Below are positions 9,454 to 18,837 of a stretch of 64,000 bases of DNA, piece after piece; position 1 is the stretch's first letter; every line of letters starts with the position of its first letter. The position numbers and the translations under genes were made by a program. This DNA comes from Paenibacillus_E oryzisoli_A. GTDB taxonomy: Bacteria; Bacillota; Bacilli; Paenibacillales; NBRC-103111. Where the stretch lies: positions 682,001 to 746,000 of the forward strand of contig NZ_JBCMUN010000005.1 of assembly GCF_050467285.1 (NCBI RefSeq). The letters are read 5' to 3'. The notes beneath the pieces are model-generated. The model worked only from the letters and a program-made list of their open reading frames with translations. It had not been told where the DNA came from and made no database searches.

Positions 9454-10346
9454 TCAAAGAGGTGACGCTTTCTGAAAAATATGAACCTGACCCATTAGAC
9501 CGTAAGGTACTACTACATATTCTGGTGTACTCTCGGATCCCTTACGGCGCCAGTCCAGCCATCCCTTCCGCTTATGGAATGTAGCTGCCTGATGCAGCGG
9601 TCCGATCATATTTCGCGGACTGCCAACAACTTCAATGTCAATCCGATTAGATCCGGCAATAAGAAACTCGCTGATGTCCAAGGGATATAGCCTGCGTGAT
9701 GATCATTTACTCGAACATCAACTGTCACTGCCTGATAATCCCCAAGCTCCAATATGGTAGTTGCCGCGGTTACAGGTTGTACATCGTACTTGTAGTCGAA
9801 ATGATAAATTATGCTACCGCAGTAGTGCAGATAACCTTGCAAACACCAATCACCAAGCCGTATTGTCGCAGGTTCCTTACTTATGGCGCGATCCTGTGTG
9901 AGGGCAAAGTCTCCGATCAAATAGCAATCCTCAAATTTCATCGGATGTGTGTACATAAAGCTTACTGTCAAGCAGTTTCTGCCTTCTTGGAGCGTTGGCA
10001 GAATGATACTACGATCGAGAAACCAATCGTTCATTGAACTACTTACAGGAGCTCCATTTAAACTAATCTCGAATAACTCCGCTTGTTCAATCCCTAAGGA
10101 AACTGGCGTTTGGGGTACGTAAGAAACATCAAACTCAAACTCGAACGTCACCGGAGTACCATCATACTCATGGAATTCATGAATCCATAAGTGCCGTTGC
10201 AACCCACCGTTAGCAAATACTTGGCGCATGACGAGTGATTCCCTGACTTCTCGCTGAGCCTGCCATACAGTCATCTCGATAGTCAGTGGTTTTTCACCTA
10301 TTCGATATCGGCATTTATCTAAGATCAGAAAGTTTGGTGCAGTTCG
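9454..10346 (-). pseudogene. 3' part of a broken glycosyl hydrolase gene (split by IS21-like element, frameshifted)
   Basis: The downstream two-thirds of a minus-strand gene. The residues show the beta-sandwich C-terminal part of a large glycosyl hydrolase: APNFLILDKCRYRIG near the junction, then VSLGIEQAELFEISLNGAPV, CYLIGDFALT, LELGDYQAVTVDVRVN. A frameshift near 9660-9680 moves the last part (ISEFLIAGSNRIDIEVVGSP ... VVPYGLMGQVHIF) to another frame. The upstream part lies beyond the mobile element at 13783-14205. The architecture recalls alpha-L-rhamnosidase-like (GH106-type) proteins of sugar clusters, but the catalytic part is absent, so this is tentative. Confidence 0.7.
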
Positions 10347-10440
10347 TGAATATTTCGGTGCCATAGAGCCATCGAGTTAATCAGTCAGAGCCACCACGTT
10401 AGTCTATTAGAGCCACTATGTTACTAGAGAGAGCCACCCG
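10347..10440 (+). repeat. Left end of IS21-like element: terminal inverted repeat plus four 22-bp iterons
   Basis: AGAGCCA cores start at 10365, 10387, 10409 and 10430, each followed by a related spacer (e.g. CGAGTTAATC). These match the inverted cores of the right end and are the expected IstA binding sites. Confidence 0.85.
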
Positions 10441-10504
10441 TTGGTAGAATGAACAGATGTGCGTCTGCCGAGCAGTGCACAAATACCAACAGGAGGTCAT
10501 CGAA

Positions 10505-11491
10505 ATGACCAAGTATCGAGAAATTTTACGGCTCACTAGCATGGGGCTGAGCCAGCGCAGTATTGCTTCGAGTATTCAATGCTCGCGCAACACCGTCTCT
10601 GAGGTGTTACAACGTGCAAACGAAAAGGAGCTATCATGGCCACTACCCGAGGATGTGGTAGAAGCCGACCTTCAGTATCTCTTGTTTCCTGAGAAGGCTC
10701 AGACATCTTCCCGAAAAGTTCCGGATTGTGAATATATGCATCGGGAATTGGCCAAAAGTGGCGTTACTCTTAGCTTGCTCTGGAGCGAGTATTGTGAGAA
10801 CTGCCGCTTAGGTAGAGAAATTCCCCTCATGTACACCCAATATTGCAATTACTACCGCAAATATGCCGCCACGACAAAGGCTACGATGCATATTCAGCGT
10901 AAACCAGGTGAGCAAATGGAAGTCGACTGGGCCGGTCAGACCGCTACTTTAGTGGACCGAGATACAGGAGAAATGCTTCCTGTATACATTTTTGTCGCCG
11001 CACTTCCTTGTAGCCAATATGCTTACGTAGAAGGCTTCCTATCGCAAAATCAAGAGAGTTGGATTTCTGCCCATGTAAACGCCTTTACTCATTTTGGAGG
11101 CGTCCCCAAAATTCTTGTACCGGACAACCTTAAAACCGGTGTAGAACAATCCTCTTGGTATTCCCCTGTCATTAACAAAACTTATCAAGAAATGGCTGAG
11201 CATTACGATACAGCGGTCATTCCAGCCCGTGTTCGAAAACCGAAGGATAAGCCAAGTGTAGAGGGAACCGTTGGTATCATATCGACTTGGATCCTCGCTG
11301 CTTTACACAAGAATACATTCTTCTCTCTCGGTGAATTGAATGAGGCTATCGCAGACAAATTGGATGCATTCAATCGTAAACCCTTCCAGAAAAAACCGGG
11401 CAGCAGGCATAGTGCATTTCTTGACGAGGAGAAGCACACCCTGCAGCCACTGCCCATTACCGCGTACGAATGCGCCAAGACTTGGCCATAG
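10505..11491 (+). pseudogene. istA: IS21-family transposase IstA, 3'-truncated
   Basis: ATG at 10505 follows AGGAGG. The 328-residue product is shorter than the ~400-500 usual in the family. The N-terminus has a helix-turn-helix (GLSQRSIASSIQCSRNTVSE). The rve-type catalytic core shows the DDE residues in MEVDWAGQ, LVPDNLKTG and KPSVEGTVG. The frame ends 11 residues after a stretch resembling the start of the C-terminal domain (LQPLPITAYE), where it runs into istB sequence. An internal deletion has therefore removed the end of istA and most of istB. DNA cleavage and strand transfer would need both proteins, so this copy is probably inactive. Confidence 0.8.
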
Positions 11492-11799
11492 CCCGAGGAG
11501 AAGGGACATACAAAAAAGTTATTGCCCACTATAAGAAGGTGAGTCTTCTCATCATAGATGAATGGCTTCTTGTTCCTCTGACCATAACGGAGTCTCGAGA
11601 TCTGCTTGAAATTATTGAGGCTCGGCATCAGAATGCTTCAACGATCTTCATCTCCCAATTTGATCCCGAAGGATGGCACGATAAAATTGGAGAACATACC
11701 ATGGCAGACGCTATCTTAGACCGAATCGTTCATAATTCCTATCACATACTTATCGACGGCGAAGATTCGATGAGAAAGCGAAAAGCGCAGTTGATTTAA
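11468..11799 (+). pseudogene. istB: 3' fragment of IS21 helper ATPase gene istB
   Basis: The frame reads LAIARGEGTYKKVIAHYKK, then the Walker B segment VSLLIIDEWLLVPL and the conserved C-terminal part ending SMRKRKAQLI. The N-terminal domain and the Walker A loop are gone. It overlaps the end of the istA frame by about 24 bases, marking the deletion junction near 11470. IstB normally activates IstA and selects targets as an AAA+ ATPase; this fragment cannot. Confidence 0.8.
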
Positions 11800-11814
11800 G
11801 CGCACCATCGCTAA

Positions 11815-11847
11815 AGAGAGCCACCCGTACTAGTGAGTTGGCTCTCT
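11815..11847. repeat. Internal inverted copy of the IS21 end core
   Basis: AGAGAGCCA at 11815-11823 and its complement TGGCTCTCT at 11839-11847 lie directly after istB. They could form a hairpin terminator, or be the remains of an original right end before the passenger genes were acquired. Confidence 0.55.
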
Positions 11848-11916
11848 CCTTTACCTTCTAATACTGAACAAACGTTCCCAGTTTAGCGCAACAAAACCCT
11901 TCGTTTTTCGATAGCA

Positions 11917-12642
11917 TTATAGAACAACAATTTCTCCATTATGGAAGTAATAAATATCCTCTCTTTTATACCCGTACTCTCCATCCCTATGTTTAATATG
12001 TGGTTCAAACGTAAAGCATGAAACCTCATTTAGTCTAGTCTTATTCCCCAGTTCAAAATATTTCCTATGGTCTTTATCGAATTCAATCGTATGTCCCAAA
12101 TTTCCAGAAAAATCGAGATTTATGTATCCAAGATGTTGAATAACCTTATTCATGTGTAAATAAACTTCCTCAAAAGTCATGTCAGGTTTGACATAATCAA
12201 TAAATGCTTTATGATGTTTCTTTTCGGTGTCGATACCATGCGAAAATTCCAAAGCAAATTCGATGTCCAACTGTTCAACCATTTCTTCATCAATCACATT
12301 TCCATCAATGATGATTAATGTTCGGGCGTAATCCCCCCAATAGATGTTCAACTCTGGACTAAGGTCTATTGTCACAATATCATTCCGACCGACAACTGTT
12401 TCTGAGGGAATATAATCCCTGCCTGACTCCGAAATAATCGTTCTCTTTCCGACATGAACAAAGGCACCGATACCGTGATACCAAAATTTTTCTATCCCCT
12501 TGTTTCGCATGACCTCTTCAGTTCTAAAGACGATTTCCTTTTCGGAGATACCTTCTTTAATTATTTTTTTTAAGTCGCTAATTGTTGCTTTCGCGATTGA
12601 TTGTACATCTTTGTATTGTGTAAGATGCTCCAAATCAGCCAA
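11917..12642 (-). CDS. M24-family metallopeptidase (Xaa-Pro aminopeptidase-like), passenger in IS21-like element
   Basis: A protein of ~240 residues with the pita-bread fold of methionine/Xaa-Pro aminopeptidases and no N-terminal extra domain. The five expected metal ligands are visible: Asp in VTIDLSP, Asp in WGDYARTL, His in NLGHTIE, Glu in FTFEPHI and Glu in YKREDIYYF. It would remove N-terminal residues from peptides in the cytoplasm using two metal ions. The start is uncertain. A TTG at 12642 lies immediately after AGGAG, too close; a TTG at 12633 has better spacing. It lies opposite in direction to ist genes, inside the mobile unit, next to a HAD hydrolase. Neither neighbour suggests a pathway. 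Confidence 0.8.
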   Translation of the reverse strand: MADLEHLTQYKDVQSIAKATISDLKKIIKEGISEKEIVFRTEEVMRNKGIEKFWYHGIGAFVHVGKRTIISESGRDYIPSETVVGRNDIVTIDLSPELNIYWGDYARTLIIIDGNVIDEEMVEQLDIEFALEFSHGIDTEKKHHKAFIDYVKPDMTFEEVYLHMNKVIQHLGYINLDFSGNLGHTIEFDKDHRKYFELGNKTRLNEVSCFTFEPHIKHRDGEYGYKREDIYYFHNGEIVVL

Positions 12643-12796
12643 CTCCTATTTTAGAAAGTGTAATGTGCTGAGGTATACTATAACACCATTGCGATTTCAG
12701 TTAACCTGCACATCCCTCTTGAAAAAGGTAGCTTAATTACATGGCCAGCTGCCGCGGTGTCTGTTTTGATCTAGTTTAATCATTATCAGCAATTGA

Positions 12797-13597
12797 TTAC
12801 ACCACAAACTTCTCAAGAGCAACTGCAACACCATCGTTATCATTTGATTCGGTAATGTGTCTTGCACAATTTTTCAGTTCAATTATCGCGTTTTCCATTG
12901 CGATCGGAAATCCGCACTTATGGAATAGTCCTAAATCGTTAAAGTCATCCCCGAATACCATCGCATTTTCTGACTTCACCCCAATATCATCCAGCACCCA
13001 TTGTACGGCTTCTTCTTTTGAGGCTGATTTTTGCATAATTTGAACCAATACTCCTCCATCAGTTGCGATTACGTTCACATGATCACCGAATTGCTCGATA
13101 ACATCCATCCATGTGCTGTAACCATGAACCAATATTTTGGTTGGGGATAGTGAACTAATAAAATTCTTATCAACAACCAGGGGTTTAGGATCATTTGAAC
13201 GGATACCGAAATGACTAAGTTGCGAGTCAGGAATTGGTGTACACGTATAGCATGAGTCATTGACCTCGTAATTAATTATCGATTGAGGTGCATGTAACTC
13301 GATGAAATTTTTGATCTGTTGGCTGATCTCTATTGGGATACTAATGTGCCGCTGAGTTTGCTTAGACTTGCATTTTGTTAGAGCACCATTGTAATAAACT
13401 AAGTAGTCTACAAAAGGAAAATTCTTTAAAAATTGATTAGCCGCTCTAGGCGGGCGCGCCGTGGCAACAATAATATGAATTCCAGAATCATAACATCTTT
13501 TAACAGTCTCATAATTACTAGATGATATAGATTTGTCACTGCCGAGTAATGTTCCGTCCAAGTCTAATACAATTGCCTGTATGCCCGACATCTGCAT
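12797..13597 (-). CDS. Cof-type HAD-IIB sugar-phosphate phosphatase, passenger in IS21-like element
   Basis: 266 residues. Motif I is VLDLDGTLLG (nucleophile Asp ~12), motif II is in IIVATARPPR, the conserved Lys is in KSASKEEAVQWVL, and motif IV is VFGDDFNDLGLF. This is the full set for a Cof/YidA-like HAD hydrolase with a C2B cap (~85-190). These enzymes dephosphorylate sugar phosphates, flavins or pyridoxal phosphate in the cytoplasm; which one cannot be told. It precedes the M24 peptidase on the same strand (154-base gap) and lies within the IS21-like unit. It appears intact, so the passengers may still be expressed. Confidence 0.85.
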   Translation of the reverse strand: MQMSGIQAIVLDLDGTLLGSDKSISSSNYETVKRCYDSGIHIIVATARPPRAANQFLKNFPFVDYLVYYNGALTKCKSKQTQRHISIPIEISQQIKNFIELHAPQSIINYEVNDSCYTCTPIPDSQLSHFGIRSNDPKPLVVDKNFISSLSPTKILVHGYSTWMDVIEQFGDHVNVIATDGGVLVQIMQKSASKEEAVQWVLDDIGVKSENAMVFGDDFNDLGLFHKCGFPIAMENAIIELKNCARHITESNDNDGVAVALEKFVV

Positions 13598-13689
13598 CTC
13601 TCCTCAAAAGTTATTCTTCCAATAATAACCTAATTTCAGAAGGGGTGCTAGACTCAAAATTGAAAAAACTTCCAGTTGTTTAGTCCCCC

Positions 13690-13782
13690 TAGTGGCTTTG
13701 AATATTAACATCATGGCTCTGTTTTATTAACAAGGTGGCTCTAACAGATTAACCTAATGGCTCTCTTGCGCCGAAATATTCA
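13690..13782 (-). repeat. Right end of IS21-like element: four inverted iterons plus terminal inverted repeat
   Basis: TGGCT(C/T)T cores at about 13693, 13714, 13736 and 13758 are inverted with respect to the left end and show the same 21-22 base period. The element ends with CCGAAATATTCA at 13782, followed by the TTCG duplication. Confidence 0.85.
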
Positions 13783-14205
13783 TTCGTGTAAAGCGACTGA
13801 CAGGCCCAAGAGAAGTTACAAACTTATCAGTGTAATTTCAACTTCTTGTCCTTGAAAGCGATCTTTATTCACAACAAATAAGATGCGGCTATCTTCAAGT
13901 TCACGCAACATGTACAAGAAGGAATCCGCTTCACAACCATTTTTGTTTTTAATACTAACTTTCCGTAGTAATATCGATTCCATAGTGAAGGGAACATCAC
14001 CTGGATCCTCGATATATTGAAAACCATCGTGGGAAGCCAACTCCAAAACTTCATCAGAAGGCACACCATCAACTAAAGTAGGCAATTCTCCAGCAGCCAC
14101 TACTTTACCGCCAGCATCCATAAAGAGCTTAAGCAAACTCACCGTATTTCTGAGAATATTCTTCATAGGAGGAATAACTACAATTGAGTATTGCGTCAAG
14201 TTCAC
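13783..14205 (-). pseudogene. 5' part of the glycosyl hydrolase gene split by the IS21-like element
   Basis: Residues such as YSIVVIPPMKNILRNTVSLL, DAGGKVVAAGELPTLVDG and ILFVVNKDRFQGQEVEI form a Rossmann-like/beta segment that usually precedes the C-terminal sandwich in large cluster-borne glycosyl hydrolases. The frame hits a stop at about 13816, while the last bases before the element (PVSRFTR) read on in a different frame into RTAPNFL of the other half. There is thus a frameshift here as well as the insertion. The catalytic N-terminal region is missing altogether upstream of 14205. The gene is long dead. Confidence 0.7.
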
Positions 14206-14500
14206 GATGAATTTCCCCTCCCTACTCGACCGCTCTCTTAATTAATTATTTCGTCTCTAGGACCGTAGTCATAATGGGCCAACAGCAGAAGATTAATGAC
14301 CACCAATTAGTATTGTAATTAAATGAAAAGAGGATAGTCTCTTTTCCTGAAGCCTTTAAGCGAATACAAAGCCAGATGATGCGCTAGGAAGATCCTCGTA
14401 TTATTGGTTCAGTTTAAATGATGTCGTACCTCTAGTGTCAGTACCTCGGCCGCTTGGAAAGCTGATGTATGTCCTTTCATCATAGATCGAATAGGAAGCA
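14206..14500. other. Non-coding stretch upstream of the glycosyl-hydrolase remnant
   Basis: No coding sequence or recognisable site is visible in these ~295 bases. The missing 5' end of the split glycosyl hydrolase would have lain here. Confidence 0.5.
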
Positions 14501-14588
14501 AAATAAAATCCTCAGTTTATAATAAACATGAGGATTTCCTGATAATTCAATTCCGATGTTTATAATTTCGCATAAACATCAGTTTTTA
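14501..14588 (-). repeat. Two-hairpin 3'-UTR repeat, copy 2 (downstream of solute-binding protein gene)
   Basis: The unit starts at the stop codon of the solute-binding protein gene. Its TGA lies in AAAACTGATG. The first stem is CTGATGTT/AACATCGG, with a G-C pair where copy 1 has an A-C mismatch. The second stem AATCCTCA...TGAGGATT is followed by TTTTATTTT and should terminate transcription. Confidence 0.8.
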
Positions 14589-16156
14589 ATGATACCCGAC
14601 TTTTTCTTCCATTCTTCATTCGCTTGCTGTTCAATTATTTGTCCACCTTGTTGGTAATACTTCCGAACAAATTCATCGAACTTATCAATAGGCCAAGTTC
14701 CAGTTACAATTTTAATAAAGTATTCTGTCCACAATTTCTTTTCCAAATCAGGGTAGTCAATTTCTGCTGGGACAGATTTCCATAGCGCATTCTTAATTAA
14801 ATTATGCGAAGATACTTCAAGCGCGGCTCGAATTGGGGCCACTGTCCAACGCCGATCTGTCACTTGTACGAATCGAACAGGGTTAGAAAAACCTTTTTTG
14901 TATAAATCGGTATAGCTCGTCTTTTGTATAATTGCATTCTGTTCCTTATCTAAGGTATAATCAACATTTTCCTCTCCGTACGTAAGCAGATTGACTCCAC
15001 CGTTCTCATCATCACTAACCGACCAATCCAGCAATTGGATCAATTTCTCCGGATCTTTAGCTGTAGCGCTAATCGCGCGCAAACCTCCGCCTGCATATGG
15101 GTTCACCTCTGGCATCCCCAGTTTGCCGTTCGGACCCTTTGGAGGATTAATCATCTTTAAGCTTGCTGTTGGCACCGTTTTTAATAGAGAGACCAAATAA
15201 GTGCTGCCTCTAACACTAAATGCATCGCCTTCAAACACGCCTACCTTTGAATTGCCAATTCTTTCTTCAGCGAACTTCTGTTCCATAACCGCAAATTCTG
15301 GATCAATTAAACCTTCCTTGTACCATTGTTGAAGAACAGCAAGCGCTTGTTTAGCTTCAGGCGTTACAAAACTTTTTACGATTTTCCCGTTTTTTTCAGT
15401 CCAGTACACAGGACCAGAGGTCGCTGCAATCGTTGGCGATACAATTGCGACCCCAAAGGCTCCAAAAATACTATTGAACATGGACATTTTATAACCGCCT
15501 AATCCAAACGTATCATTTTTACCATTTTTATCTGGATCATTCTTAGTAAATGCTTTCAAGACATCGTGAAGTTCATCAAGTGTAGTAGGCGTTCTCAACC
15601 CTAGATTATCCAACCAATCTTGCCGTATTGTCAGCCCTACGGTGTTAGGGGAGTTGAACGATTCCGGCCTTACGGCAAACGGAATGGCGTAGATTTTTCC
15701 ATCGTACTTAACGCCTTCCCAACGTTCTTTCGGAATCATTCTCATCAAATGCGGAGCTTTAGCAAGCAAATCATCAAGAGGTCTGATCAGCCCTTGACTA
15801 GCGTACTGGGCTAGTAGATTCGTATCCACACTGAAGTAATCTGGCATATCTTTGGCGGATACCATCAAGTTCAACTTCGTTTTATACTCATCACCTGACA
15901 GCAAACTAACTTTGTAATCTACGTTTTTAATGCCAGCCTTCTCCATTTCTTCAATAATTTTCGATTTGCCTTCCCCGCCATTTTCCGGATACTCGGGAAT
16001 ACCAAGATTAAAAAACATGTTATAGACTGTAGCTTGCTTATTTTCGTCACCCGAAGATTCTTTAGACATATTCTCATTTGAATTGCAACCTGAAGCTATC
16101 ATGCCAACCAGACAAGTTACACCTAACACAGATATGATATGAATTATCTTATTCAC
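14579..16156 (-). CDS. Sugar ABC transporter solute-binding lipoprotein (LplA/family 1 type)
   Basis: 525 residues from a GTG start after AAGGGG. The N-terminus is a lipoprotein signal peptide with lipobox IASGC (Cys ~24). The remainder is a bilobed solute-binding fold typical of the long family-1 binding proteins that Paenibacillus pairs with AraC sensors, with segments such as GIPEYPENGGEGKSKI, KDMPDYFSVDTNLLA and YAGGGLRAISATAKDPEKL. It would capture an oligosaccharide at the outer face of the membrane. The sensor-regulator gene lies 56 bases upstream, so the two are co-transcribed. No partner permease remains beside it; only remnants elsewhere (6333, 54540) are seen. It may borrow permeases or be an orphan. 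Confidence 0.88.
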   Translation of the reverse strand: MNKIIHIISVLGVTCLVGMIASGCNSNENMSKESSGDENKQATVYNMFFNLGIPEYPENGGEGKSKIIEEMEKAGIKNVDYKVSLLSGDEYKTKLNLMVSAKDMPDYFSVDTNLLAQYASQGLIRPLDDLLAKAPHLMRMIPKERWEGVKYDGKIYAIPFAVRPESFNSPNTVGLTIRQDWLDNLGLRTPTTLDELHDVLKAFTKNDPDKNGKNDTFGLGGYKMSMFNSIFGAFGVAIVSPTIAATSGPVYWTEKNGKIVKSFVTPEAKQALAVLQQWYKEGLIDPEFAVMEQKFAEERIGNSKVGVFEGDAFSVRGSTYLVSLLKTVPTASLKMINPPKGPNGKLGMPEVNPYAGGGLRAISATAKDPEKLIQLLDWSVSDDENGGVNLLTYGEENVDYTLDKEQNAIIQKTSYTDLYKKGFSNPVRFVQVTDRRWTVAPIRAALEVSSHNLIKNALWKSVPAEIDYPDLEKKLWTEYFIKIVTGTWPIDKFDEFVRKYYQQGGQIIEQQANEEWKKKSGIIKN

Positions 16157-16212
16157 TGGAACGCCCCTTATAGCGAAAGTTTCAAAATCTCAGTAAAACA
16201 TGCATGAAAATA

Positions 16213-18444
16213 TCAGTTTTTCTTGATAGTTTTACGATAATCGCCAGGTGTCATACCTTCGTATTTTTTAAAGAACCGGATAAAACTATGCACATCGTTG
16301 TATCCAACAGCCAAGCCAATCTCTTGCAAAGAATCACTGCGTTGACTCAAAAGCTCTTTACTTTTCTTAATCCGGTACTCGTTTAAATACTCTAACATCG
16401 GTTTGCCCATTTCAATTTTAAATATCCGACTTAAGTGCCCGCTGCTAATTCCAATTCGATCTGCTATTTCCGTAATAGAGATGTTAGTTACATAGTGCTC
16501 CTCAATAATTCTAATTGCTTGTGTGACATATAGATTCATAACCTGCTTGTCTTGCTGCCCTTCAAGGAAGGCAATTAATTTATTAATATTTGTAATCATC
16601 AATTGATTGAGTTCATCGTTATTTTGACATTCATTCAATTTAAAAATATCTACATCCTCGTATAAACCTTCGATGTCGTGCCCTTCCTTTAAAAGTTCGT
16701 TAAAGACAGAACTCAATAATACAACAACCATTCCTTGAATCTTTTCCAATGGATACTTGGTTTTATACATATACTGATTGAATAAATCGCTTACACATTG
16801 ATTGGCCTTTTCTCTATTCATCGAGGTTACAGCATGAATTAACTGCTTCTGCAAGGAGGAAGGGTATACAAATTTAAATTCATTTTTATAATCTTGTATC
16901 ATCACCACATCATTGCGATTGATAACAGCCTTGTAATTCAACATTCGCCGAATCTGTTCGTATGCCGTATGCAATTGCTCTGTAGTACTAATACCGCTAA
17001 CCACCAATTGTAGTGAAATATTTAGCTGCTCCTGAGCAGCCGTGTTCATTTCTGCATAGCATTGATGAATCTGTTGTCTTAATGCCTCATCCATGCTGCT
17101 ATGGGGCAAATTAACGATAAATCCAAGTTTGTTGCGATCTAAAATCGTCCCTTCAACAAGCATATTTTTCTTGAGAATCTCCGAAACCATACTATAAATA
17201 ATGAGCTTGTGCTGCGGATTTTCTGCATCTTCTGAACGCATCTCATCAAACACAGCGATAATGACCAAATAGTAAGGCTCTGTAAATAAAATGCCGACCT
17301 GCTCCAGCCTATCAGAGATATTCTCAATATTTGAAACATTATTTCGTAAAATATCTGATATCAGGTGGTCTTTCATAATTGGCTCGTTTTGTTTTATCGT
17401 ATCCTTCATCGAGCTAATAGCCCCACTCACAACAAGAAATTCATCTTTAGATATTTGATTATTGTTTTCAGAACCGAATAATACTTCGAGCATTTTTTTC
17501 CAGGGATTATACATCTTTACTGCAAACGTATAGGCAATAACTAAACCAATTGCAAAAACAACGATCACCATGATCAAAATTTTCGACATTTTATCAATCA
17601 ATCGCTCTATATAGATGTCATATGGAATTAAACTGACAACGGTCCAGCTATTTCCTTTGACATGTTGAATATTTGCAAAAAATGTTTGCTGATTGAGACT
17701 TATCTTTTGCATCTCATTTGATGTCGAGCCCGCCTTTTCAGCAATCAGATGATCAATTACCGAAGTGTTATCCCCATTGCTGGATGTGATTACATGTGCA
17801 TTGTTGTCAACGATAAAAACATTCTGCTCATTACCGTTGCTTAGATTGTTAATTGTACTTAAGAACATATCTTTCTGTACATTAATGACCACGAATCCCA
17901 GCGGCTTTGTCTCTGTTACGGGGATGGCTTTGTAAAAGGTAATGTAGTCATCTCGTACCTGATACCAGAAAGACTCATTGCCGCGGGTTTGAATTTGTTC
18001 CAGAACAGGTTTGTCATAAAAAGAATCTGCATCAAAAAAACCTTCTCCTGATGTCATAAATCGCTTATTCAATGTACTGTAAATGTACACGGAATAGAAT
18101 AATTGACTCGAAACGATCTGATTACGGACTTGCTCTTTAAGCTGATATTTATCATATTCCATTATTCCAGTAGGATCTTTCAACATCCTGTTAAGGTCAG
18201 GTAAAAAAGATAGTCGCAAGGAGAAATAATCAATTTGTTCAGTAAGATCTTCTATGCTTTTCGTTACATTTTGAGTGCTATTATCCGAAGCTTGCTTAAT
18301 TTCAGAAGTCAAATCCTCAACGATCGTGTAGGAATAAATCGTTAAAATCATAAGGGTTGGAATAAGAACTGTAATAAAATACGAAAGTAATTGCTTTCGA
18401 AACAATGAACGATTAAAAAACAGTTTATTTGTAAACCTTTTCAA
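16213..18444 (-). CDS. Membrane-bound AraC-family sensor-regulator (YesS-like)
   Basis: 743 residues starting at TTG 18444 after AAGGAGGG. Residues ~15-38 form the first membrane helix. Residues ~40-290 are an extracellular Cache-like sensing domain, and ~290-315 (KILIMVIVVFAIGLVIAYTF) the second helix. A cytoplasmic linker leads to two AraC helix-turn-helices at ~640-743 (ISITEIADRIGISSGHLSRI; LQEIGLAVGYNDVHSFIRFF). Such one-protein sensors detect a sugar or its binding protein outside and activate the adjacent transport and hydrolase genes. The next gene downstream encodes a solute-binding protein that may feed this signal. Shortly after its stop codon, at 16200-16220, lies a sequence resembling the start of the 3'-UTR repeat. 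Confidence 0.9.
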   Translation of the reverse strand: MKRFTNKLFFNRSLFRKQLLSYFITVLIPTLMILTIYSYTIVEDLTSEIKQASDNSTQNVTKSIEDLTEQIDYFSLRLSFLPDLNRMLKDPTGIMEYDKYQLKEQVRNQIVSSQLFYSVYIYSTLNKRFMTSGEGFFDADSFYDKPVLEQIQTRGNESFWYQVRDDYITFYKAIPVTETKPLGFVVINVQKDMFLSTINNLSNGNEQNVFIVDNNAHVITSSNGDNTSVIDHLIAEKAGSTSNEMQKISLNQQTFFANIQHVKGNSWTVVSLIPYDIYIERLIDKMSKILIMVIVVFAIGLVIAYTFAVKMYNPWKKMLEVLFGSENNNQISKDEFLVVSGAISSMKDTIKQNEPIMKDHLISDILRNNVSNIENISDRLEQVGILFTEPYYLVIIAVFDEMRSEDAENPQHKLIIYSMVSEILKKNMLVEGTILDRNKLGFIVNLPHSSMDEALRQQIHQCYAEMNTAAQEQLNISLQLVVSGISTTEQLHTAYEQIRRMLNYKAVINRNDVVMIQDYKNEFKFVYPSSLQKQLIHAVTSMNREKANQCVSDLFNQYMYKTKYPLEKIQGMVVVLLSSVFNELLKEGHDIEGLYEDVDIFKLNECQNNDELNQLMITNINKLIAFLEGQQDKQVMNLYVTQAIRIIEEHYVTNISITEIADRIGISSGHLSRIFKIEMGKPMLEYLNEYRIKKSKELLSQRSDSLQEIGLAVGYNDVHSFIRFFKKYEGMTPGDYRKTIKKN

Positions 18445-18837
18445 TTAATTCCCTCCTTATTGTTTCTACTCACAAACCGACCCACTCAGTTGCTAGTTTC
18501 AAAGAAAGTGTAAATCACGAAACAATAAAAATCAACATGGTGAAACCATTTCTATTTTCGGGAAGAGAACATTCATATGTAGAAAAATTGATATTCATGT
18601 ATTATTTTGACCACTATTAATTCAAATAACAAATGTCCTTAAAAAGACATCATTATCATTAGAAACTTAGGATTTTTTTTCGCCTACACGTGAATTAAGA
18701 TAAAGACGACACCACAGAAGAATCAACAACTTCTATTTGTACTATATCCAAAAACTTGACATTTTATCTAATTTTATGTATTTGGGTATTATTTATAATG
18801 GCATTTATTAGATGATTAGATAAAGGAGAGAATACAT
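18445..18837. other. Divergent promoter region with TTATCTAAT inverted repeat
   Basis: About 390 bases with no gene. TTATCTAAT (18764-18772) is inverted as ATTAGATAA (18815-18823) around AT-rich promoter-like sequence (TTGACA at ~18755, TATAAT at ~18792; these are too far apart to be one standard promoter). The right arm abuts the ribosome site (AAAGGAG) of the next gene, so a repressor bound here could block it. Confidence 0.45.

Larger units (their letters stand above)
10347..13782. mobile_element. IS21-like element with degenerate istA/istB and two passenger genes, 4-bp TTCG target duplication
   Basis: The ends are inverted copies: TGAATATTTCGG on the left (from 10347) and its complement CCGAAATATTCA on the right (to 13782). 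They begin TG and end CA as in the IS21 family. Both flanks carry TTCG (10343-10346 and 13783-13786), a 4-bp target duplication. Inside each end an AGAGCCA(C/T) core is repeated four times with a ~22-bp period. The 3436-bp unit sits inside a glycosyl-hydrolase gene whose halves lie on either side. It carries istA (3'-truncated), the 3' part of istB, an M24 peptidase and a HAD hydrolase. The transposase looks non-functional, so it can move only if helped in trans. Confidence 0.85.
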
